A stretch of 20,295 nucleotides of DNA from a virus: IMG/VR virus record IMGVR_UViG_3300043410_001673, positions 1 through 20,295 of that record; one strand, 5' to 3'. Shown piece by piece: positions 6,813 to 14,558 of the stretch (position 1 is its first letter; every line of letters starts with the position of its first letter). The notes under the pieces were generated by a model that was not told the DNA's origin, ran no database searches, and saw only the letters and a list, made by a program, of their open reading frames with translations. Position numbers and translations under genes: made by a program.

Positions 6813-7460
6813 ATGCCATCAGGATTTCAACAAGATCAAAATCAACTAACCCCAGGTTTTTACCGTGTAGTGCTAACACTAAACGGCGGCACAGCAACAT
6901 ATCCGAGTGTTGCGAATTCCAACTCAACTACTGCATCTGGCGGAGTATATGTGCAAGATTGGAGTTTTTTTACAACACTACCAACTACCCAAAATTATTC
7001 AAATTGCCTATCACAAGGCAATCTTCGTTGGCAAGCAATTATTGAAGAATTGGAAAAAATTGCAGATGCGCAAATTTTGGACGTTGTAGTTACAAGTGCC
7101 GACACTAATGTAGCCAATAATCAGCCTACTCAGATAAGTTTTACTGTAAAATACGATAGAGACGCTTTTGTATTACCAGCAGTTCAAGCTATTATGTTGC
7201 AGACTAATCCTTCAAATACAACATTTTTGGGTTATGATAATTCTACAACAATTACAACAACTGCTAGAGCAGTAAGACAGTTAGTAACAACTGGTATTAC
7301 AAGAGGCGGAACAGCAGGCTATGTACGTAGTTACAGAGTCTACAATGTTGCAGGCAATCAAGAAAACCAACAAAATGTTACAATTAAACAACCAGACACA
7401 CCGGCTAACGTATTTGCAGATGTTGCAGTAACACAGATAGCAGGTACAACTTTGATTTAA
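6813..7460 (+). CDS. Virion structural-type protein (215 aa)
   Basis: Starts MPSGFQQDQNQLTPGFYRVV and is rich in Thr, Asn, Gln and Val, with many predicted beta strands. This composition and start are familiar from T4-like marine phage virion proteins, which form tail or neck parts. No catalytic motif, signal peptide or membrane segment is seen. An AAGGAG ribosome site lies 7 nt before the ATG, and a late-type box lies just upstream. I cannot name the exact virion component. Confidence 0.7.
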   Translation: MPSGFQQDQNQLTPGFYRVVLTLNGGTATYPSVANSNSTTASGGVYVQDWSFFTTLPTTQNYSNCLSQGNLRWQAIIEELEKIADAQILDVVVTSADTNVANNQPTQISFTVKYDRDAFVLPAVQAIMLQTNPSNTTFLGYDNSTTITTTARAVRQLVTTGITRGGTAGYVRSYRVYNVAGNQENQQNVTIKQPDTPANVFADVAVTQIAGTTLI

Positions 7461-7463
7461 CGG

Positions 7464-8759
7464 ATGATTTTAGCTTATCTATTATTAATAACAGGTTTAA
7501 CAATATCGGCGGTCGCAATCTACTATTCTGTAGTAGGTTTGACCGCTATATTTTCTGCGGCAGTTATTCCAATTATTATTATGGGGTCAGCTCTTGAAGT
7601 TGGCAAACTTGTCTGCGCCTCTTGGTTAAAGGCTAATTGGGAACGTGCTCCACGTTTCATGAAGTATTACATGATCACTGCGGTTATGGTTCTAATGCTT
7701 ATTACTTCAATGGGTATCTTTGGATTCCTATCTAAGGCACATAATGACCAAAACTTAGTGTCAGGTGATGTACAAAGTAAAATTGCAGTCTATGACGAGA
7801 AAATTAAAACGGCTAGAGACAACATCGAAGCCGACCGTAAACAACTTAAACAAATGGATGAAGCTGTGGACCAAGTTATGGGACGCAGTTCAGATGAAAA
7901 GGGCGCCGACAAAGCAGTTGCCATCCGTAGGTCACAAGCCAAAGATCGTGCGGCACTTGCTAAAGATATCGAAGCCAACCAGAAAATCATTAGTACCCTC
8001 AGTGACGAAGCCGCACCTATACGAGCTGAAGTCAGAAAAGTGGAAGCAGAAGTTGGACCAATCAAATACATAGCCAAGTTCATTTATGGTGATAAGGGTG
8101 CTGACGAAAACTTTTTAGAAAAAGCAGTAACATGGATTATTATCCTTATTGTGATCGTATTTGATCCACTAGCAGTTATCATGTTGCTAGGCGCACAAAT
8201 GACTTTTGGTTGGTTAAAAGAATCAAAAGAAAATGAGTTTCTACTACACAAAACTGTAGAACATACAGATTTGCCAACACTAGAAAAATTAGAACAAGAA
8301 TTTGAAGAATCAATAGCTACGGAAGAAGTCGTAGAAGAATTTGTTGAACAAGAAGCAGAAGACACATTTAAATTTTTAGCGGATGAGAATGATGTCTACC
8401 CTGAGGGCAAACCCTGGGAAGATAAACCTATTGTTGAAGCATCTAATGACGCTATCCTCCCGGAAGTAACATGGCCATTTCCAGAAGCAACACCACCTGA
8501 TAATGTAATTAACACAGATGTTTCTGAATTAGATAAATGGGAAACAGCAGTTGCAAGTTTACAAAATGACCTTGACGCTAAGAAACTCGAAGAAGCAGAA
8601 AAATATATCCCCCAAATGGAAAGACCGGGTGATTACCTTGTATCAACTGATAGACTAAAACCAGATCTAACAGAAGTTATCGAACCAGAAGGTTCAAAAA
8701 AAAAGACTTATATGATGAAGGACCCTACGGGACATCTTATGATTCAAACCAAGGAATAG
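7464..8759 (+). CDS. Large membrane and coiled-coil protein; zero-frame product of a frameshift pair
   Basis: 431 aa in the zero frame. Predicted membrane segments lie at about 3-24, 27-48 and 69-90; a charged coiled-coil region of about 110 residues (100-200) follows, then a fourth membrane segment at about 222-247, and an acidic tail of about 180 residues. The layout resembles a conserved membrane protein of T4-like marine phages; its role is not known to me. The ATG starts 3 nt after the upstream stop and has only a weak ribosome site, so translation is probably coupled. An A AAA AAG site at 8699-8705 near the 3' end would let ribosomes shift to -1 and make a 522-aa product. Without the shift, 17 residues follow the slip site. 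Confidence 0.85.
   Translation: MILAYLLLITGLTISAVAIYYSVVGLTAIFSAAVIPIIIMGSALEVGKLVCASWLKANWERAPRFMKYYMITAVMVLMLITSMGIFGFLSKAHNDQNLVSGDVQSKIAVYDEKIKTARDNIEADRKQLKQMDEAVDQVMGRSSDEKGADKAVAIRRSQAKDRAALAKDIEANQKIISTLSDEAAPIRAEVRKVEAEVGPIKYIAKFIYGDKGADENFLEKAVTWIIILIVIVFDPLAVIMLLGAQMTFGWLKESKENEFLLHKTVEHTDLPTLEKLEQEFEESIATEEVVEEFVEQEAEDTFKFLADENDVYPEGKPWEDKPIVEASNDAILPEVTWPFPEATPPDNVINTDVSELDKWETAVASLQNDLDAKKLEEAEKYIPQMERPGDYLVSTDRLKPDLTEVIEPEGSKKKTYMMKDPTGHLMIQTKE
8699..8705 (+). promoter_or_regulatory. Slippery heptamer A AAA AAG for -1 ribosomal frameshifting
   Basis: Within a run of nine A (8696-8704) plus G, the heptamer is in the correct zero-frame phase (AAA 8700-8702, AAG 8703-8705), the same motif as E. 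coli dnaX. A ribosome-binding-like AGAAGG at 8687-8692 sits about 7 nt upstream, as in dnaX. A possible downstream stem (GATG with CATC around CCC-TAC-GGG, about 8714-8735) is weak. Confidence 0.75.
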
Positions 8760-9031
8760 AATACGTCCAAAACCAAGAACAACTAACTGATTCTAGTATT
8801 TGGTCTAAAATAAACGGCAGAGCTAGTGATATTTTTTACAAAGAGTATTCAGATCACGAATTTCAAAATTTCCAAGTTGACGAAGCCACTGACCCGGAAT
8901 TGTATAAATTTGTAGAAGAAACAAAAAAATATGGTCCTAGATTTGCCGACTATAAAGAAAGAATTTTACAAAAGTATAAAGAGCGTTTAGATGAACTTAG
9001 GAAAGATAACAGTAATAACACCGCCGGATAA
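8705..9031 (+). CDS. -1 frame extension without start codon, fused to the membrane protein by frameshift
   Basis: An open frame of 108 codons after the slip site (reading DLYDEGPYGTSYDSNQ at its start and [17 protein letters not shown] at its end). The same frame is closed by stops at 8648-8653, and between there and 8898 it has no ATG, GTG or TTG start. The only in-frame TTG (8899) has no ribosome site and would discard most of the frame. Composition is soluble, charged and helical, like neighbouring proteins, not like random frame. The simplest reading is a C-terminal domain added to the 431-aa protein in a fraction of products. A missing A in the homopolymer (sequencing or real mutation) is the alternative. 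It overlaps the next gene by 41 nt. Confidence 0.75.
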   Translation, partial: DLYDEGPYGTSYDSNQGIEYVQNQEQLTDSSIWSKINGRASDIFYKEYSDHEFQNFQVDEATDPELYKFVEETKKYGPRFADYKERILQKYKERLDELRKDNSNNTAG

Positions 9032-9398
9032 GTTGTTCAATTCCACCCTTAGTTATTTGCTTGTTAAACCTAGCAAACTAGTTAAAGAACAATTCCAAAC
9101 AATCTTAAGCAGAAGCATTGATGATTTAAATGTTTTTATTTTTGATACTGAGGACCAAGATATAGATTGGCTATTAAGCGTGGCCCAACAAGCAGATTGT
9201 GTTATAATTGATATTGATAATTGCGATCCAATTACTCAAAAGTTTATAACCTATTTGCTAACGGAACCTAACGTTCATTATATAACCAATGATGAGCTTA
9301 CTCCGTATAAATTAATAAATCAAAATAGAATATTCAATTTAGATTGGATTATTGAACAAATCTTAGATGAAGGGACAGATGATGTACAAGAAGATTAA
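8991..9398 (+). CDS. Hypothetical protein (135 aa)
   Basis: I do not recognise it. It begins [16 protein letters not shown] and shows alternating hydrophobic strands and helices ([29 protein letters not shown]), an alpha/beta pattern that recalls a Rossmann-like or receiver-like fold but without a P-loop or a clear phosphorylation site. The C-terminus is acidic. It overlaps the frameshift extension by 41 nt at its start and bS21 by 17 nt at its end, which places it firmly in this operon. A ribosome site is not evident, so coupling to the upstream frame is likely. Confidence 0.7.
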   Translation: MNLGKITVITPPDKLFNSTLSYLLVKPSKLVKEQFQTILSRSIDDLNVFIFDTEDQDIDWLLSVAQQADCVIIDIDNCDPITQKFITYLLTEPNVHYITNDELTPYKLINQNRIFNLDWIIEQILDEGTDDVQED

Positions 9399-9612
9399 AG
9401 GTACTGCGGTTATAGTTAAAGAAAACGAAAATATCAATCAAGCACTACGCCGCTTGAAGAGAAAAGTCGACGATGCCGGCACTTTGGATGATTTACGTAA
9501 AAAAGAGTTTTATGAAAAACCTACTACTGAAAAGAAAAGAAAAGCAGGTGCAGCCAAAGCTAGATGGAGGAAAAAGATGATCGCAGATCAGTTACCTCCA
9601 AAACTATTTTAA
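9382..9612 (+). CDS. rpsU: Ribosomal protein bS21 homologue
   Basis: 76 aa. The core [20 protein letters not shown] and the [14 protein letters not shown] segment match bacterial bS21, the small-subunit protein near the mRNA exit that helps initiation. The basic C-terminal helix is kept and the N-terminus has about eight extra residues. Start: ATG 9382 has AAGGG 7 nt upstream; in-frame ATGs at 9379 and 9367 are alternatives. Phage bS21 is known from several aquatic phages and is thought to enter host ribosomes and favour phage mRNAs. It overlaps the preceding gene by 17 nt. Confidence 0.93.
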   Translation: MYKKIKGTAVIVKENENINQALRRLKRKVDDAGTLDDLRKKEFYEKPTTEKKRKAGAAKARWRKKMIADQLPPKLF

Positions 9613-9629
9613 ATTTTATTAAAATGTAA

Positions 9630-9635
9630 TATAAT
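9630..9635 (+). promoter_or_regulatory. Probable sigma70 -10 box (TATAAT) for the exonuclease operon
   Basis: Exact TATAAT, part of TATAATATACAA shared with the strong promoter at 5315-5326. The -35 region (TTTTAA at 9607-9612, 17-nt spacer) is poor, so activity may be weaker or activator-dependent. The start would fall near 9642, 13 nt before the ATG. Confidence 0.55.
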
Positions 9636-9654
9636 ATACAATTGAAAGGCAATA

Positions 9655-10239
9655 ATGGCTAATACTGATATAATGATAGATTTAGAAACTTTAGCAACAA
9701 CACCAGATGCTCAGGTTCTAAGCATAGGCGCTGTAAAATTTGATCCGTTTGGTAAAGAACTATCTGAACCTGCTATGGATAGTTTTTATGTAAGGGTGGA
9801 TATAGATAGTTGTGATCGACTAGGGTTAGTTGCTAGCGACTCTACAATTGAATGGTGGAGTCGACAAGATCCGGCCGCACAAGAAGAAGCATTTAATCCA
9901 GAGGGAAGGATAGATGTAAGCGAAGCATTTAATCAACTATATAAATTTTGCTGGGGTGCAAAGCGTGTGTGGGCAAACGGTTCTAGTTTTGATATTGTTA
10001 TCTGCGAGAATATCTACAGAAAAATAGAAAAGGCGGCACCGTGGCAGTATTGGCAAGTTAGAGATTGCAGAACTGCTTATGATCTAGGTATTAACCCAAA
10101 TAGGCCTCCAGTACTTAAACATCATGCCCTTGAAGATGCTTGGAATCAGGCAGTAGGCATACAAAACGTTTATAATACATTACGCACTTCGACTACTCAC
10201 GAAGGCAAATACATATCACCTTTTTCAAACGAGAAATAA
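9655..10239 (+). CDS. dexA: DexA-like 3'-5' exonuclease (DEDDh family)
   Basis: A 194-aa DnaQ-fold exonuclease. Exo I: IDLETL with Asp9 and Glu11; the STIEWWSRQDPAAQ segment is shared with T4 DexA (exonuclease A); Exo II: NGSSFDIVI with Asp113; Exo III: HHALEDA with His156 and Asp161, making it DEDDh. T4 DexA degrades single-stranded DNA; related proteins act on RNA, so the substrate is open. The gene starts a tight run with mazG (2 nt gap) and the peptidase gene. An AAAGG ribosome site lies 7 nt before the ATG. Confidence 0.9.
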   Translation: MANTDIMIDLETLATTPDAQVLSIGAVKFDPFGKELSEPAMDSFYVRVDIDSCDRLGLVASDSTIEWWSRQDPAAQEEAFNPEGRIDVSEAFNQLYKFCWGAKRVWANGSSFDIVICENIYRKIEKAAPWQYWQVRDCRTAYDLGINPNRPPVLKHHALEDAWNQAVGIQNVYNTLRTSTTHEGKYISPFSNEK

Positions 10240-10241
10240 TT

Positions 10242-10517
10242 ATGGATTCTAAACAACGAGAAATAATGAACATTTTATCTGAAGAATGTGCAGAAGTAAT
10301 TCAAGCTATCAGCAAATGTCATAGATTTGGTATGGATAATTATAAACCAGGCAAACCAAAAACTAATCGAGATCATTTAGAAGAAGAATTAGGCGACTTA
10401 ATGGCCATGATTGATATATTGTTAGAAAAAGGTGTAATAGACCCTAACCATTTAGAAATAGCCAAATTAGCAAAAATTGAAAAACTTAAAAAGTGGTCAA
10501 CTATCTATGTGGACTAA
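10242..10517 (+). CDS. mazG: MazG-like nucleotide pyrophosphohydrolase
   Basis: A 91-aa all-alpha NTP pyrophosphatase. The metal-binding pattern EExxE...ExxD is intact: Glu14, Glu15, Glu18, Glu49 and Asp52 (EECAEVIQ and EELGD). Family members hydrolyse (d)NTPs to monophosphates, and phage versions are proposed to tune nucleotide pools or alarmone signalling. The start follows the exonuclease stop by 2 nt. The last 11 nt overlap the next gene. The short single-domain form is typical for phages. Confidence 0.9.
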   Translation: MDSKQREIMNILSEECAEVIQAISKCHRFGMDNYKPGKPKTNRDHLEEELGDLMAMIDILLEKGVIDPNHLEIAKLAKIEKLKKWSTIYVD

Positions 10518-11244
10518 CTGTAAAGTCTTTATAGTTAGTTTAATATCCTGCATTGCCCTTGGAGTTCAAGCAGTAGAAGTTATACCCCATCTAACAGCAA
10601 AGAGTTGGTTAGTTGCTGATGCTGAAGGAAAAATAATCGATGGCTCGAATACTAAAGAAGTTAGAAGTATAGCCAGCATTACCAAATTGATGACTGTAAT
10701 GATTGTTTTAGATGCTAAACAAAATTTAGAGCAAAGTGTAAATCAATATACTAGAGAACAACTAATAGATCTAGCACTTGTACGTTCAAATAATCAAGCA
10801 GCCGAAGCATTATGTGAAGCGTATCCTACAGGCAAACATGGTTGTATTAGGGCCATGAACTCAAAAGCGAGAGAATTAGGATTAACTCATACGACTTTTG
10901 TAGAACCTACTGGATTAAGTATATGGAATGTAAGTACTGCTGAAGACCTTGTATTGTTAGTTAAGGCCGCAAGTACCTATCCAGAGATAGTGGCCGCAAG
11001 TCAAATATCAGAAGTAAAAATAAAATTAAGAAAGAAATGGCTAGTATTTCAAAATACTAATCCTATAATAGGTAAAAAGCATAAATTTATAGTAAGTAAA
11101 ACAGGTTACATTAATGCCAGCGGCGGATGTATTGTAATGATGCTTGATACTGATATAGGACATAGAACTGTTGTAGTGTTAGGCTCGAAGAATACAAAAA
11201 CACGTATACCCGAAGCTGAATTTATTTTTGAAAATGTAAAATAA
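10507..11244 (+). CDS. Secreted S11-family D,D-peptidase (PBP7-like)
   Basis: A 245-aa serine peptidase acting on peptidoglycan cross-links or stem peptides in the periplasm. A signal peptide spans residues 1-22 (FIVSLISCIALGVQA). All three penicillin-binding motifs are present: SITK at 57-60 with the acylated Ser57, SNN at 94-96, and KTG at 198-200. The length and the missing C-terminal anchor fit PBP7/PbpG-type DD-endopeptidases more than PBP5. I chose ATG 10507, because the signal peptide starts there; an upstream in-frame ATG at 10477 would add a hydrophilic stretch. It overlaps mazG by 11 nt. This second wall enzyme, besides SleB, could loosen the wall for lysis or remodel it during infection. 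Confidence 0.9.
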   Translation: MWTNCKVFIVSLISCIALGVQAVEVIPHLTAKSWLVADAEGKIIDGSNTKEVRSIASITKLMTVMIVLDAKQNLEQSVNQYTREQLIDLALVRSNNQAAEALCEAYPTGKHGCIRAMNSKARELGLTHTTFVEPTGLSIWNVSTAEDLVLLVKAASTYPEIVAASQISEVKIKLRKKWLVFQNTNPIIGKKHKFIVSKTGYINASGGCIVMMLDTDIGHRTVVVLGSKNTKTRIPEAEFIFENVK

Positions 11245-11261
11245 ACAATCTTCAATCTAAA

Positions 11262-12017
11262 ATGACATTTTCTCTACAAGTAGACAGTGATAAAGGTACA
11301 TTACAAGTTTTATGGTCTAATCTTGAAAGTTTAGCAAAATATAGTAATTGCCAGATAGGATTCTATGGTGCTAAACCTGATATCACAACTAAATTATTGT
11401 TTTCTCACTTTAGAGAATTTAATATAAAAAAATGGCGCACATACCAAAATTTTCGCGTTTTTGATTTACCAACATCAGCTAGAATTCTAGATATAGGTTC
11501 AGGTGTTAGCGTCATTGATCTATTATTATATTCTTATGTAGAAAATTCTAAAATTTTTTTATTAGACGGTGATTTAAAAAATGATGATGAATTAAGAGCC
11601 GGCCTAATTTATGCACGTGAAAATCCTTATTGTGAAAATTATAAAACATATAATTCTTGGGAACCTGTCATTGACGCAATAAGTACAAGTAATTTTGATA
11701 AAAGTAGATTTGAGTTTTTATCTCCTAGCAGTAATTTTCCAGAAGATTTAGATTTAATAACATCGTATGCTTCCTGGTGCTTGCATTACCCTAAAGAAAT
11801 TTACTGGACTAAAACAATTAATAGTTTAAAAAAGGGAGGTAAGTTAGCGTTAGATGTTAGAGTGTTAAAAGATAGGGATATTATAGGTGAAATAACTGAG
11901 GAATTAAAATGTAAGCCACTCATGCATCCTATGATATTGCCCAAAGAATTAGATAAATTTGAAGATGTTGATAAAAATGCAAGTGCATACAAATGTGTTT
12001 GGGTCAAAAATGTATAG
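11262..12017 (+). CDS. SAM-dependent methyltransferase-like protein (251 aa)
   Basis: A Rossmann-type class I methyltransferase pattern: motif I ARILDIGSGVSVIDLLL near residues 72-88, the acidic end of strand 2 in IFLLDGD, and motif IV-like DLITSYASWCLHYP near 163-176, followed by SLKKGGKLALDVRV. No DPPY or PCQ motif is seen, so a DNA methylase is not indicated; the substrate is unknown (small molecule, protein, or sugar). Base composition is more A/T-rich than the flanks. There is no clear ribosome site before the ATG. It closes the exonuclease-mazG-peptidase run. Confidence 0.75.
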   Translation: MTFSLQVDSDKGTLQVLWSNLESLAKYSNCQIGFYGAKPDITTKLLFSHFREFNIKKWRTYQNFRVFDLPTSARILDIGSGVSVIDLLLYSYVENSKIFLLDGDLKNDDELRAGLIYARENPYCENYKTYNSWEPVIDAISTSNFDKSRFEFLSPSSNFPEDLDLITSYASWCLHYPKEIYWTKTINSLKKGGKLALDVRVLKDRDIIGEITEELKCKPLMHPMILPKELDKFEDVDKNASAYKCVWVKNV

Positions 12018-12073
12018 ATTAGATAAATTTATGATAAATAAATTTATAGAACGCCCACAGGGGATCTATAAAC

Positions 12074-12111
12074 GGGCATGGTGCCCACAATTACTCGCTT
12101 AATTAAGGAGA
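12074..12111 (+). promoter_or_regulatory. dnaK leader: GGGCA/TGCCC hairpin plus shared leader core
   Basis: A 5-bp stem GGGCA (12074-12078) / TGCCC (12082-12086) with a 3-nt loop, then GCTTAATTAAGGAGA at 12097-12111, which includes the ribosome site. The hsp20 leader has the same order and spacing. A TATAAA at 12067-12072 may be a -10 or late-type box, but no -35 fits. Confidence 0.5.
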
Positions 12112-12116
12112 ATATT

Positions 12117-14018
12117 ATGAGTAAAATCATCGGTATCGATTTAGGTACAACAAATAGCTGTGTAGCAATCTTAGAAAATGGAGTTGCTAAAGTAATCGAA
12201 AACAGCGAAGGTGCTAGAACAACACCAAGTATCGTAGCATACACTGACTCAGAAGTACTAGTCGGTGCGACGGCTAAACGACAAGCAGTAACAAATCCAA
12301 AAAACACAATTTACGCAGCCAAGCGCCTAATCGGACGTAAGTTTGAAGAGCAGGCTGTACAAAAAGATATTGACCTAATGCCTTACAAGATTGTAAGAGC
12401 TGAAAATGGCGATGCATGGATTGAAGCAAATGATCAAAAACTTGCTCCTCCACAGGTAAGCGCAGAAGTTTTGCGCAAAATGAAAAAGACTGCTGAAGAT
12501 TATCTAGGCAAAGAAGTCACACAAGCAGTTATTACAGTTCCTGCTTATTTCAATGACAGCCAACGTCAAGCAACAAAAGATGCTGGTAAAATTGCAGGCT
12601 TAGAAGTACTACGTATCATCAACGAGCCAACTGCGGCCGCCCTAGCATACGGTGTTGACAAACAAGACAAGCGTGATCGCAAAGTTGCTGTTTACGACTT
12701 AGGTGGTGGTACATTTGATATTTCAATCATTGAAATCGCAAACGTAGATGGTGACAAGCAAATTGAAGTATTGTCAACAAACGGTGATACATTCCTAGGC
12801 GGTGAAGACTTTGACCAACGTATCATGGATTACTTGGTTGATACTTTCTTAAAAGAAAGTGGTGTTGACCTAACTAAAGATGTACTAGCACTACAACGTC
12901 TAAAAGAGGCAGCTGAAAAAGCTAAGATTGAATTGTCTAGTACAGCTAGTACAGCAGTTAACCTACCATACATTACAGCAGATGCTACAGGTCCTAAACA
13001 CTTAAATGTAACAATAACTCGTGCTAAGTTTGAAAGTCTAGTAGAAGACCTAATTCAAAGATCTATTGATCCTTGCAAGATTGCTATGAATGATGCAGGT
13101 GTTTCACCTTCCGATATTGACGAAATTATTCTTGTCGGTGGCCAAACACGTATGCCTAAAGTACAAGAGGCTGTTGAAAAATTATTTGGCAAATCACCAC
13201 GTAAGGATGTTAATCCAGATGAAGCTGTAGCCGCTGGCGCCGCAGTACAAGGTGCTGTTCTAGCCGGTGACAAAACAGACGTTCTATTGTTAGACGTTAC
13301 TCCATTGAGCTTAGGTATTGAAACAATGGGTGGTGTTTTTAATAAGATCATTCAAAAGAATACAACTATCCCGACAAAAGCCAGCCAAACATATTCTACA
13401 GCAGAAGATAATCAACCTGCTGTTACAATTAAAGTTGGACAAGGCGAACGCGAATTATTCAAGTATAACAAAGAGCTTGGAATCTTCAACTTAGAAGGTA
13501 TTAATCCTGCACCACGCGGTATGCCACAAATTGAAGTTACATTTGATATTGATGCTAACGGTATCATGAAGATTAGTGCCAAGGATAAAGGCACAGGCAA
13601 AGAAAATCAAATCACTATCAAGAGCGATAGCGGTTTAAGTGATGCTGAAATCCAACGCATGGTTAAAGAAGCAGAAGAAAATGCAGAAGCAGATAAAAAA
13701 GCTACTGAATTAATTAATGCACGTAACCAAGCAGATAGTACAGTTCATTCGATGAACAAAGACTTTGAAGATGTAAAAGATCTTTTAACAGAAGAAGAAA
13801 AGACAGCATACGAATCTGCTAAAACCTCCTTAACAGAAACTATTAAAGGAGAAGATAAAGATGCTATTGATAAGGCTCTTCAAAAGTATTTTGAGGCAGC
13901 TGGTCCTGTAATGCAGAAAAAGCAAGAAAAGGCCCAAGCTGAATCAAACCCTGCTCCTCAAGGGGAACAAACCGTAGATGCGGAGTTCAAAGAGGTTGAT
14001 CCTTCTGAAAAGAAGTGA
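12117..14018 (+). CDS. dnaK: Hsp70 chaperone DnaK, full length
   Basis: 633 aa, close to E. coli DnaK (638). The ATPase domain begins [16 protein letters not shown], with the phosphate-2 motif [11 protein letters not shown] and the adenosine motif [10 protein letters not shown]. The interdomain linker [11 protein letters not shown] couples it to the substrate-binding domain, and the C-terminus keeps the VDAEFKEVD tail that resembles bacterial DnaK. It is DnaK type, not HscA. The ATG at 12117 has AAGGAG 6 nt upstream; an earlier in-frame ATG at 12078 lies in the leader hairpin and is unlikely. No dnaJ or grpE is visible, so host co-chaperones are needed. The hsp20 promoter lies in its last codons. 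Confidence 0.97.
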   Translation: MSKIIGIDLGTTNSCVAILENGVAKVIENSEGARTTPSIVAYTDSEVLVGATAKRQAVTNPKNTIYAAKRLIGRKFEEQAVQKDIDLMPYKIVRAENGDAWIEANDQKLAPPQVSAEVLRKMKKTAEDYLGKEVTQAVITVPAYFNDSQRQATKDAGKIAGLEVLRIINEPTAAALAYGVDKQDKRDRKVAVYDLGGGTFDISIIEIANVDGDKQIEVLSTNGDTFLGGEDFDQRIMDYLVDTFLKESGVDLTKDVLALQRLKEAAEKAKIELSSTASTAVNLPYITADATGPKHLNVTITRAKFESLVEDLIQRSIDPCKIAMNDAGVSPSDIDEIILVGGQTRMPKVQEAVEKLFGKSPRKDVNPDEAVAAGAAVQGAVLAGDKTDVLLLDVTPLSLGIETMGGVFNKIIQKNTTIPTKASQTYSTAEDNQPAVTIKVGQGERELFKYNKELGIFNLEGINPAPRGMPQIEVTFDIDANGIMKISAKDKGTGKENQITIKSDSGLSDAEIQRMVKEAEENAEADKKATELINARNQADSTVHSMNKDFEDVKDLLTEEEKTAYESAKTSLTETIKGEDKDAIDKALQKYFEAAGPVMQKKQEKAQAESNPAPQGEQTVDAEFKEVDPSEKK

Positions 14019-14024
14019 TATAAT
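13996..14024 (+). promoter_or_regulatory. Sigma70-type promoter of the hsp20-clpS-ho-aceA-bilin reductase unit
   Basis: TTGATC at 13996-14001, a 17-nt spacer and exact TATAAT at 14019-14024, across the dnaK stop. The predicted start near 14031 falls on the 5' edge of a strong hairpin. No heat-shock sigma32 boxes are seen. Confidence 0.7.
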
Positions 14025-14028
14025 AAAT

Positions 14029-14079
14029 TATAGGGCGCCGGTGGTCGGGCCCTATACAGTTCTTGCTTAATAAAGGAGA
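14029..14079 (+). promoter_or_regulatory. hsp20 leader: strong 5' hairpin plus shared leader core
   Basis: TATAGGGC (14029-14036) pairs with GCCCTATA (14049-14056), and an inner CCG/CGG stem (14038-14040, 14046-14048) closes a 5-nt loop. No T-run follows, so it is not a standard terminator. GCTTAATAAAGGAGA at 14065-14079 is identical to the dnaK leader core at 14 of 15 positions. It may stabilise the mRNA 5' end or regulate translation. Confidence 0.55.
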
Positions 14080-14085
14080 TCTAAA

Positions 14086-14511
14086 ATGACACAACTAAGA
14101 ACTATTGATGCGCAAGCTCTTGCCAATATAAACAGAGCACTAGTAGGTTTTGACCGTATATTCAATGATCGTTTTTTTCAAGGCGCTCAAAACGGTAACT
14201 ATCCCCCACATAATATTGTAAAATACAGTGAAGATCACTACGGAATTGAAGTAGCAGTTGCTGGATTTAGCAAAGACGATATTTCAGTTGAGGTAAATCA
14301 AGACCAACTTAAAATTACAGGAAACAAATCTGTAGATGATACTAAAGAATATATTCATAGAGGATTAGCTTTTAGAGATTTCTCACAAACTTATACTCTA
14401 GCTGAATATATGGAAGTAAAAGGTGCAGAAGTAAAAGATGGCATGCTTAAAATTACAATTGAGCGCCATGTTCCTGAAGCACTAAAACCACGTTTGATTG
14501 AAATCAAATAA
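14086..14511 (+). CDS. hsp20: Small heat shock protein Hsp20 (IbpA-like)
   Basis: 141 aa. The alpha-crystallin domain spans about residues 43-135: YGIEVAVAGFSKDDISVEV, LKITGNKS, then YIHRGLAFRDFSQTYTLAEYMEVKGAEVKDGMLKI (quoted in parts), with the C-terminal I-x-I anchor seen as LIEIK. The N-terminal arm FDRIFNDRF is like IbpA. It holds unfolding proteins in a refoldable state for DnaK, which is encoded just upstream. Hsp20 is common in T4-like marine phages. It is the first gene after the promoter at 13996, and a perfect hairpin separates it from clpS. Confidence 0.95.
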   Translation: MTQLRTIDAQALANINRALVGFDRIFNDRFFQGAQNGNYPPHNIVKYSEDHYGIEVAVAGFSKDDISVEVNQDQLKITGNKSVDDTKEYIHRGLAFRDFSQTYTLAEYMEVKGAEVKDGMLKITIERHVPEALKPRLIEIK

Positions 14512-14520
14512 TTAAATAAC

Positions 14521-14544
14521 ATTGGGGGAGGAAACTCCCCCAAT
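14521..14544 (+). terminator. Perfect 10-bp hairpin with GAAA loop between hsp20 and clpS
   Basis: ATTGGGGGAG (14521-14530), GAAA loop, CTCCCCCAAT (14535-14544). The downstream sequence is CTTCGGAG, not a T-run, so it may act as a partial terminator, an RNase block protecting the hsp20 mRNA, or a processing site that sets hsp20 above the downstream genes. Confidence 0.6.
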
Positions 14545-14558
14545 CTTCGGAGAAATAA

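Noticed and set aside
12078-12116. Upstream ATG for dnaK adding 13 residues
   Set aside because: It lies inside the leader hairpin; AAGGAG is correctly placed for ATG 12117, and the DnaK family starts with the IIGIDLGTT segment directly after that Met.
13055-13351. Antisense open frames within dnaK (also at 12044-12307 and 13412-13600)
   Set aside because: They are shadows of a strongly conserved gene, have no ribosome site and no sensible protein pattern.
12117-14018. Calling the Hsp70 HscA because IscU is present
   Set aside because: The DnaK-type linker and the acidic EFKEV tail point to DnaK, and the gene is far from iscU.
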